Assembly (NCBI RefSeq): GCF_021278965.1
Contig: NZ_CP065589.1
Span: 1,245,001 to 1,309,000, forward strand
Source: Chryseobacterium capnotolerans
Lineage (GTDB): Bacteria > Bacteroidota > Bacteroidia > Flavobacteriales > Weeksellaceae
DNA: 64,000 nt
Reading direction: 5' to 3'
In this document: piece after piece, positions 57,976-64,000 of the stretch
How the letters are laid out: each line of letters opens with the position of its first letter
Numbering within the stretch: position 1 is the stretch's first letter
Made by a program: the position numbers and the translations under genes
Notes under the pieces: generated by a model
Seen by the model: the letters and a program-made list of their open reading frames with translations, nothing else
Told to the model about the DNA's origin: nothing
Database searches by the model: none

Positions 57976-58631
57976 ATAGATAAGGAATAAAGACCTCTTT
58001 ACATTTTGAAAATGATTATTGTTAAAGCTATTCTTTTTAAAGGGATGGCTTTTTGTTTTGTTGGAGCTCTATAAAAGATATCACATTTTTAAGAGGATAG
58101 GATGTGATAAATGATTGCTTCAATAGAATGATTCCTGAAAAATTATACTTTAGTGTTTATTGTTGTATTTCTTTGTAATGAATTGCTTGATAGAGTTTTC
58201 CAATTTCATTTTCAACTTTAATTTTTTCCCCATTATTCATCCTGAGATTAATGAAAACAACCCTTTTTGGGCTATTCATTTTTTGTATCGATACATAAAG
58301 TTAAAGATGGGCATGTGTTTTTTTATTATATGGTTGTGGATTAGTGAATTTTTTATACTACAAGTGTGAAAATTGTATAAATTTTTCATTCATAAAAGTA
58401 TTTGGATTAACTTTTTAAGATTTTATTAAGAAAATATTTTATTGATAATCAGTCTGTTGCTTCTCTTGAAGGATATTTGTAGAACCATGTTTTTTGGTAG
58501 TTTAATCTTATTTGTTTGAAATTTAGACTAAGGATAAGAGGTTGTCTGATGTAAGATTGATAATGTTGATTTGTTTTTGATTCCTCATTCTAAACACGAT
58601 TCATTAACGAAACCAATATTAATATCAAATT
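57976..58631. other. 650-bp spacer before the surface protein gene
   Basis: AT-rich with no supported gene. An open frame at 58160-58369 has a Phe/Ile-rich, unlikely product. The sequence GGATATTTGTAG at about 58470 also occurs near 56376 before the TPR gene; it is close to a -7 box and may mark two promoters of one kind. Confidence 0.35.
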
Positions 58632-60146
58632 ATGAAAACAAATTTATCAATGCTGGTTCTAGCATTATTTTCCTGTGGGCTGTATTCCCAAGTTGGAATT
58701 AATACAGCCACCCCTGAATCAACATTAGATGTCAGAGGGAAAAATCATCTTGGAGCAGTAACGGCTCAGGATGGGGTACTTGTACCAAGAGTAAACTCAT
58801 TAACGACCAATGGAACTGTAAATGGGCAGTTGGTGTATTTAATTGCTGATGCCGGAGCATTTACAAAAGGATTTCATTTCTGGAATGGAACAATCTGGCA
58901 GCCGCTTGGAGGTAGCGGATCAGGTGACCCTACAAAAGATGCCTGGGTAGATAACACAGCCAATACCCGAGTAGAATTGGGTACTAAATCAGACGGAACT
59001 GCCAGAACTTCAGGAACTGAGTTTGTATCTCAGGATGATGGACGTGTGGGAATTGGTACGCCAACACCTAATGGTTCTTCTATGCTGGAAGTTAATGCGA
59101 CAGACAAAGGATTTTTACCACCTAGGGTAGTCCTCTCTAGTTCAACATTACAGCTAAATTCAACAACACCTAATGCAACAGGTCTATGGGTTTACAATAC
59201 TGGAGGAACTGGAAATCTTCCGGAGGGTTACTATTACTGGGATGGCTTTTTTTGGAAAAGTGTAAATGCCAGTTCAAGTATAGCTCCACAAATTCTTTCT
59301 TTGGCTTGTAATTCAGCATTTTTAAATCCAACTTCATATACTGCAGGAGTACCATATAATGGAAATTTACGAGTAACTTATACTGAAGGAAATGGAGGTA
59401 AATATGGTGCAGGTGCTCCATTTACTGTAAATGGGCTTACATTCACATTAAGACCGGGAACTTTAGAATACGGAACAGGTGAACTGGTATTTTCTGTTAC
59501 CGGAACACCTATATCCACCACAGGAACTATGTCTTTGCCTTTTACCTCGAATGAAATACCATTTCTAACAACAGGGCAAGAATGTACCGCTCTTGTTGGT
59601 AATAACAGCAGAGCCGAAATTTTATCGGTCGCAGTAATGGGATACCCGGTTTTAACAACCGATACCTTTAATGGAAAACAATCCTATACGTTACCTTTAT
59701 CAACTCCAGATGGTAAATATGCCATTAGAGTAATTTTTGATACAACCAACCCTGCTACTGCCGTTAGACCAAATGTACAGTTGATTAATCTCTCAGGAAG
59801 TGTTGTAAACTTGTATTGGAATTATAATACTGAATATGGAGGATATATTGGTAGCGCAGGGATTATATCTAATGTACCTATCAATCGATGGGGAGGTTCT
59901 ATAGAAGGTAATACATGGACTAGTCAATCGACCGGAGCTTTAGGAAATGCCTATTGGGGGAATGAAGGTATAATGGATGCCAGTAATTCAGGACCTGAGC
60001 ATAGGAGATATTCCTGGATAGATAGCAGCGTAAGCTCCAAAACGGCATATACTGCAACCATTATGGCAGGTGCTCCTGCATCGGGATCAGTTCGTCCAGA
60101 TCAAACTAAGGTTTTTATAAAAATAGAAGAGGTAAAAGCCCAATAG
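58632..60146 (+). CDS. large secreted surface protein of the VGINT type
   Basis: 504 residues. Signal peptide to SCGLYSQ, then VGINTATPESTLDVRGKNH and later VGIGTPTPNGSSMLEVN, the repeated tail-fibre-like units of this protein group, with YYYWDGFFWKS in the middle. The C-terminal half is a Gly/Thr/Asn-rich beta domain ending in VFIKIEEVKAQ. Probably a filament or adhesin on the cell surface. No T9SS C-terminal signal is obvious. It is followed by a perfect hairpin. Confidence 0.75.
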   Translation: MKTNLSMLVLALFSCGLYSQVGINTATPESTLDVRGKNHLGAVTAQDGVLVPRVNSLTTNGTVNGQLVYLIADAGAFTKGFHFWNGTIWQPLGGSGSGDPTKDAWVDNTANTRVELGTKSDGTARTSGTEFVSQDDGRVGIGTPTPNGSSMLEVNATDKGFLPPRVVLSSSTLQLNSTTPNATGLWVYNTGGTGNLPEGYYYWDGFFWKSVNASSSIAPQILSLACNSAFLNPTSYTAGVPYNGNLRVTYTEGNGGKYGAGAPFTVNGLTFTLRPGTLEYGTGELVFSVTGTPISTTGTMSLPFTSNEIPFLTTGQECTALVGNNSRAEILSVAVMGYPVLTTDTFNGKQSYTLPLSTPDGKYAIRVIFDTTNPATAVRPNVQLINLSGSVVNLYWNYNTEYGGYIGSAGIISNVPINRWGGSIEGNTWTSQSTGALGNAYWGNEGIMDASNSGPEHRRYSWIDSSVSSKTAYTATIMAGAPASGSVRPDQTKVFIKIEEVKAQ

Positions 60147-60240
60147 ATTCTAAAAACACAACATTACATATCAGAGTCACTGCCATGTATTTTCCCTCAT
60201 ACTGGTAGAACAGGACTCTTTGCTATAATAACCTATCCAT

Positions 60241-60272
60241 AAGTTAGAGTATTTTACGAAATACTCTAACTT
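60241..60272. terminator. perfect 14-bp hairpin with TACG loop
   Basis: AAGTTAGAGTATTT and AAATACTCTAACTT enclose TACG. The stem is perfect but lacks a long T-run on either side. It could be a terminator helped by the AT-rich tail or an RNA-stabilising hairpin for the surface protein transcript. Confidence 0.6.
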
Positions 60273-60295
60273 ATTAAAACAGAAGAAAAATAAAT

Positions 60296-60727
60296 ATGTT
60301 ATATAAAGAAATTCATATCGGGAAGCTTATTAAAAATAGAGTAGAAGAAATAGAAGTTAACCTGCTGCATATTGCTGAATTTTTCAGAATTTCCGAAGAT
60401 GCTGTGTTGGAAATGTTTGAAAAATCAGAGCTTTCTACCGGGGAACTGTTGAAATGGTCTAAACTTCTGAAATTTGATTTTTTTAGGATATACTCTCAAC
60501 ATTTGATTCTTTATAGTCCTCAATATCTCAATCCGATTAAAAATAAAGGGAAAGAGAAATCTATGCAATTCAGGAAAAATATTTATTCAGATGAACTTAT
60601 TGAATTTGTATTAGAACTTATAAAAACAGGAAAAAAAACAAAACAGGAAATTGTAAATGATTATAGGATCCCTAAAACAACATTGTATAAATGGATTACA
60701 AAACATCAGGTAAGATTTAATCTCTAA
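60296..60727 (+). CDS. small DNA-binding protein with two HTH regions (transposase-like)
   Basis: 143 residues. An N-terminal XRE-like part (EVNLLHIAEFFRISEDAVLE) and a C-terminal HTH similar to the first HTH of IS3-type transposases (KQEIVNDYRIPKTTLYKWIT). I know this pair of segments from a protein family repeated in Chryseobacterium genomes, often annotated as transposase although it lacks a DDE domain. Here it is followed by a second, related HTH gene. More likely a regulator. Confidence 0.72.
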   Translation: MLYKEIHIGKLIKNRVEEIEVNLLHIAEFFRISEDAVLEMFEKSELSTGELLKWSKLLKFDFFRIYSQHLILYSPQYLNPIKNKGKEKSMQFRKNIYSDELIEFVLELIKTGKKTKQEIVNDYRIPKTTLYKWITKHQVRFNL

Positions 60728-60754
60728 TATAACTATGATTTAATAATTTGGAAT

Positions 60755-61067
60755 ATGGAAGACGCGATAAGACCTAATTATAGAAGACTTTATATGGATA
60801 TGCTGGATTGGAAATACCCGGAAAAGAAAGAAGCATGTGCAAAAGTTTTAAAGAAAAGCAAGCTGGAAGCTTTAGATGTGATTACATTGAATACCATGAT
60901 TTTTGGAGAGCGTAAGAGCAACCAAAAACATAAATCTTATGATCAAAATTCTATTCTTGAAATTTTAGCCTATCAGAAAAAAAAATCCATGCAGTAATAA
61001 AGAACTTTCATTCCTGTTTAAGATCAGCAGGAATACCATTACCAAATGGAAACGGATCTATGTTTAA
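60755..61067 (+). CDS. small HTH protein paired with the preceding gene, frameshifted
   Basis: The frame from ATG 60755 (80 residues) ends right after nine A (60977-60985), at 60997. One base back, the text goes on as NPCSNKELSFLFKISRNTI, then TKWKRIYV, to TAA 61065-61067. That adds the recognition helix of a transposase-type HTH, as in homologues I recall. Restored length about 103 residues. The first part (RPNYRRLYMDMLDWKYP) is typical of this family. Function: probably DNA binding with its upstream partner. Confidence 0.65.
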
Positions 61068-61110
61068 ATTCAGAAATCTTTTCACTTAAATAATTAAAAA
61101 TTGTAACAGC

Positions 61111-61141
61111 AATCCCAGAATATACGTTCTGGGATTTTTTT
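61111..61141 (+). terminator. rho-independent terminator after the HTH pair
   Basis: AATCCCAGAA (61111-61120) pairs with TTCTGGGATT (61127-61136), and T7 ends the run. It lies 44 bases after the restored stop at 61067. Confidence 0.9.
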
Positions 61142-61717
61142 GTAGAAATCTATTTGTATTGAAGATTATCATTGGACCTCCATTTTTAGGAGAATGAGTC
61201 TGTTTGATGATTTTGACGTTTGTGTTCGTTTTTCAAAGATCTTGATGTTTTTATTGGCAAAACCTTATATTTTATTATATTTATTCCGTAAAATCAATGT
61301 TTTTGATATATAATCGAAAAAAATTCGGTAAATAATCATTAAAAAATTAAAACCAAGCGTATATTAAATACAAATATTCCTTCTTTCCTACATAATTTTT
61401 AGAAATAAAACCCGTTTAAGATTTATAAACTCTTTGATAGAAAGCGTAAAATGCATTCTGAGTTCCAAACACAGGAAACTGAACTGGTGAAAAGAGAGCG
61501 GTAAGAATTGAAAAATAAATAAGAAGAGAAGATTAATTCTATTGACAATCAACTTGTATGAATAGCATCATTTACCTTAAATGGTGCTGTTTTTATATAT
61601 TATGCTAATGAGCTATGATCAAGAATGAGAAGTTGATGGCTAGACTATGAACATGAATCCTTAATTTTGATTGGATGTTTATTAGTTTTGATTAAAAAAG
61701 CACAATGATTTTTAATG
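61142..61717. other. 575-bp spacer without a supported gene
   Basis: AT-rich. No open frame of note. It contains an orphan plus-strand terminator (61564-61594) with no gene in front of it. Confidence 0.4.
61564..61594 (+). terminator. orphan terminator-like hairpin
   Basis: AGCATCATTT (61564-61573) pairs with AAATGGTGCT (61579-61588; one G-T pair) and is followed by GTTTTT. The nearest upstream gene already has its own terminator, so an untranslated transcript or a lost gene could end here. Confidence 0.55.
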
Positions 61718-61748
61718 AAAAAACCATCATTTATAAAAAATGATGGTT
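61718..61748 (-). terminator. rho-independent terminator of the susD gene
   Basis: AACCATCATTT (61722-61732) pairs with AAATGATGGTT (61738-61748). Read on the minus strand, a T6 run follows. Confidence 0.92.
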
Positions 61749-61793
61749 CGCTTGAAATATATTAAAATTGTTTTGTTTACTCTGTTCTACCTG

Positions 61794-63257
61794 CTAATTC
61801 TGTTTAATTTGTGGGTTATTATTAATTTCTTTATTAGGAATCTGGAATATGAATTTATCTGTTGTCAGGTTAAATCTTCCAAAAGTGTGGTTTGTACCTG
61901 TATAGATTCTTTCTAAAGGTGTGTTTAATCTCTTCATATCAAACCACGCATAGCCTTCGCCCCAAAGCTCAATTCTTTTTTGGAGGATAATTTCATTGAT
62001 CAGCTCAGCTCCTGTTTTGGTCGATAGGGTATAGGTGCTGTCTCTTTTGGATGTGATTTGAAATAATACCTGTCTTGCTTCCGCTTCTCTTCCTTGTTTT
62101 GCCAATGCTTCCGCTTCAATATAATATAAAGATGAAGCTCTGATATAGATATAATCTCCTTCAAACATACTAGGATCTTTAAATTTCCAGCTTACATAAG
62201 CAGGGTAATTTTTAGTCTTTCCATTAAAGGTATATTTGGAGGGCTGGCTGCCATTGAATACTTTTTTACGATAATCCGTGTCCGGAATTGCTTCATACAA
62301 TCGCTTATCAATAAGCTTATAGATCTGAGCGGCTCCTGCATACCCTTCATTGGTATTATCAAACATGGAGAAGAAAGAAGCATAATAGTTTCCGGTACTC
62401 ATGGTAGAAATCGTGTTATGGAATCCCCAGATCACTTCAGGATTACTGAGATTGGAAAATCCTGTTGTCGTATAATCGTTTTCTGTCATCAGGGCAATAC
62501 CTTGCTTACTGTCTGCAGCATATTTTCCGGCTTTCACAAAGTCTCCTGTTTGCAGGAATACGTCTGCAGCGATGGCTTTAGCTGTTCTTTGATCGATCTG
62601 AGCTCTGGATGGGCGGGCAAAACCCTCCAAAAGAACAATAGATTCTTCGATATCCTGACCGATCTGAGTGTATACTTCAGCCACCGTTGATCTTGGGCGT
62701 CCCTGGCTTGGATTATCATTGGTAAGTACCAATGGAAGACCCAGATCAGATGGATGCCCTTTATAATCTTTAGCATAAAAACGGATCAGATTAAAATAAG
62801 AATAAGCTCTTAGGGCAAGCAGCTGTCCTTTGATTGCTTTATTTTTAGGGCTCGCATCCTCTTTTAAATCATTAAGCAGTTTGTTGATGATGAATATCCT
62901 TGCATAAAAGGTCGTCCATACAATTTCTGCTGCAATATTGCTGGCATTGGTCGCTTCATAATTATAAAACATTCCCAAATGCTGATTTTTTGCCTGGATC
63001 ACATCATTGGACATTAAATCTGCACCTGCCTTTATTCCCATGATCCCGAAATCAGAGTGAGATGAAACGTTTCCTCCTGCACCATTACTGCGAAGATCAA
63101 GATAGATTCCGGCCAGAATTTTTTCCGGCTTTGATTGATCGTCATTCAGCTGTTCACCGGAAATATTCCCCTCCGGCAAAGTGTTGAGGTCATTAGCACA
63201 ACCCGTTGTAATGAGCCCTACGGCTAAAGCTGATATAAAGTATTTTATTGTTTTCAT
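61794..63257 (-). CDS. SusD/RagB family nutrient-binding outer-membrane lipoprotein
   Basis: 487 residues. Lipoprotein signal with TTGC, then the SusD pattern: LNTLPEGNISGEQL, the TPR-like helical core around LLALRAYSYFNLIRFYAKDY, and the C-terminal block IILQKRIELWGEGYAWFDMKRLN. SusD caps the SusC transporter and binds the nutrient at the cell surface. It lies 8 bases after the SusC gene on the same strand. The substrate cannot be derived; no glycosidase or regulator of the locus lies inside the window. Confidence 0.95.
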   Translation of the reverse strand: MKTIKYFISALAVGLITTGCANDLNTLPEGNISGEQLNDDQSKPEKILAGIYLDLRSNGAGGNVSSHSDFGIMGIKAGADLMSNDVIQAKNQHLGMFYNYEATNASNIAAEIVWTTFYARIFIINKLLNDLKEDASPKNKAIKGQLLALRAYSYFNLIRFYAKDYKGHPSDLGLPLVLTNDNPSQGRPRSTVAEVYTQIGQDIEESIVLLEGFARPSRAQIDQRTAKAIAADVFLQTGDFVKAGKYAADSKQGIALMTENDYTTTGFSNLSNPEVIWGFHNTISTMSTGNYYASFFSMFDNTNEGYAGAAQIYKLIDKRLYEAIPDTDYRKKVFNGSQPSKYTFNGKTKNYPAYVSWKFKDPSMFEGDYIYIRASSLYYIEAEALAKQGREAEARQVLFQITSKRDSTYTLSTKTGAELINEIILQKRIELWGEGYAWFDMKRLNTPLERIYTGTNHTFGRFNLTTDKFIFQIPNKEINNNPQIKQN

Positions 63258-63265
63258 AATTTCTT

Positions 63266-64000
63266 TTAAAATGTTAGTTTAAAACCTAGTGAAACACTAG
63301 ATAATAAAGAGTATTTGTAAGCATCCGAAACTCCTGTTAATGAAGCTCTCGGATCATATCCTTTTCTCTTGGACCATAGGTAGAGATTGTTTCCTGTTGC
63401 GTAGATTTTTAAGGCAGATAAACCAACCTGCTTAGCAAAATCATCAGATAACTGGTAGGATAATGTGACATCCTGAAGGCTGATATAATCAGACTTAACT
63501 AGATAAAGTGTGGAATGTCCATTCTGGTTGGTAGATGTTAGATCTACACGCGGTAAGGCAGCAGTAGGATTTTCCGGAGTCCAAGTTTTATCAAGATCAG
63601 TGGTATAGTTAGAACCGTAAGTATCAGAATGGAAAAGGGATCTGTAAATATCATCATATCCGTATCCTCCAAACTGGTAGGCGAAGTTAACGGAAAGGTT
63701 CACTCTTTTATAAGTAATATCTGTCCCAAATCCACCATAAATTTTCGGAATTGCTGATTTCCCGGTATTATAGTCAGTGGCTTCCTTATAATTATTGGTA
63801 ACCGTTTTTTCTATCTGTTGAGTAGTTGGGTTAATTGTATTTTTATACCACAATGCATCTCCGTTTGCAGGATTTACTCCGGCAAATTCTTTTAAATAAT
63901 AAGTATATCGGTCTCCGCCCTCAGCAAGTACAAACAATCCTGAAACCAGTCCTGTAGCTTTTTGCTGATCGGGTAACCTGGTAATTCTGTTTTTATAATG
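63266..64000 (-). CDS. SusC/RagA family TonB-linked outer-membrane protein (C-terminal part)
   Basis: The frame is open to the window end, so the gene is cut; about 245 C-terminal residues are seen. They have the SusC barrel pattern: NPANGDALWYKN, IPKIYGGFGTDITYKRVNLS, YISLQDVTLSYQL, ending in VSLGFKLTF with the terminal Phe of outer-membrane barrels. In contrast to the barrel at 30405, nothing can be said here about its plug. Partner of the SusD protein downstream. Confidence 0.93.
   Translation of the reverse strand, partial: HYKNRITRLPDQQKATGLVSGLFVLAEGGDRYTYYLKEFAGVNPANGDALWYKNTINPTTQQIEKTVTNNYKEATDYNTGKSAIPKIYGGFGTDITYKRVNLSVNFAYQFGGYGYDDIYRSLFHSDTYGSNYTTDLDKTWTPENPTAALPRVDLTSTNQNGHSTLYLVKSDYISLQDVTLSYQLSDDFAKQVGLSALKIYATGNNLYLWSKRKGYDPRASLTGVSDAYKYSLLSSVSLGFKLTF

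Noticed and set aside
58160..58369. Open frame of 69 codons between the TPR regulator and the surface protein
   Set aside because: Product very rich in Phe, Ile and Asn with no start context and no domain; likely chance in AT-rich DNA.
60296..60727. Insertion sequence
   Set aside because: HTH similar to IS3 orfA, but no DDE transposase and no terminal inverted repeats are seen.

Overview
The window looks like chromosome of a Chryseobacterium-type flavobacterium (Bacteroidota, Weeksellaceae). The evidence is low GC with A/T-rich spacers, promoters with a TAnnTTTG -7 box and an upstream TTG, a SusC/SusD pair, a GLPGLI-family protein, surface proteins whose mature N-terminus starts VGINT, short GG-leader 'bacteriocin-like' peptides, a GH109 enzyme close to the Elizabethkingia one, and a fused alpha/beta 2-oxoacid dehydrogenase E1. 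I see no rRNA, tRNA, CRISPR array or complete insertion sequence.

Layout. 1-4.1 kb: thioesterase, small membrane protein, secreted S9 peptidase, DNA glycosylase. 4.2-7.6 kb (minus): a three-gene glycan cassette (GH109 glycosidase, nucleotidyltransferase, sugar kinase). 7.8-11.6 kb (minus): serine hydrolase, broken M61 peptidase, AIM24-like protein. 11.7-20.3 kb: housekeeping genes (queA, rlmN, sterol-desaturase-type enzyme, polyprenyl synthase, E1), with a four-helix-bundle gene framed by inverted repeats inserted between queA and rlmN. 20.4-24.3 kb: GLPGLI protein, AhpD-like protein, lipoprotein, and a divergent HxlR regulator/Old Yellow Enzyme pair with an evident operator region. 24.4-27.1 kb: four tandem GG-leader four-cysteine peptides and a secreted C1 peptidase.

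27.3-39.9 kb is the most unusual part. An ECF sigma factor is followed by a membrane-anchored protein that joins a SusC-type TonB plug to a VWA domain. Next comes a SusC-type barrel in which I find no plug. Then, 3 nt later, comes a 1498-residue alpha-2-macroglobulin-like protein with its own embedded SusC-type plug. Last is a second VWA lipoprotein with thrombospondin-type-3 repeats instead of a plug. Two plugs without barrels therefore flank a barrel without a plug, which suggests a plug supplied in trans.

40.0-45.8 kb: a GbsR/MarR regulator with a palindromic operator repeated in front of the following genes, small membrane proteins, a DUF393 protein, a fatty-acid desaturase, and SRPBCC, DUF2071 and TIGR01777 proteins; probably an envelope or lipid module. 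45.8-56 kb: surface protein, lpdA, patatin, ABC ATPase, LytTR remnant, serine hydrolase and class A beta-lactamase. 56.5-64 kb: TPR/HTH regulator, large surface protein, a pair of HTH proteins, and a SusD/SusC pair cut by the window end.

At least nine genes carry a one-base frameshift, eight of them in homopolymer runs of four or more bases and one in AAA, and one more gene seems to carry an in-frame stop. The intact continuation can be read in the neighbouring frame in each case. This is either uncorrected homopolymer error in the assembly or unusually frequent slippage; affected genes are given with their restored extents.
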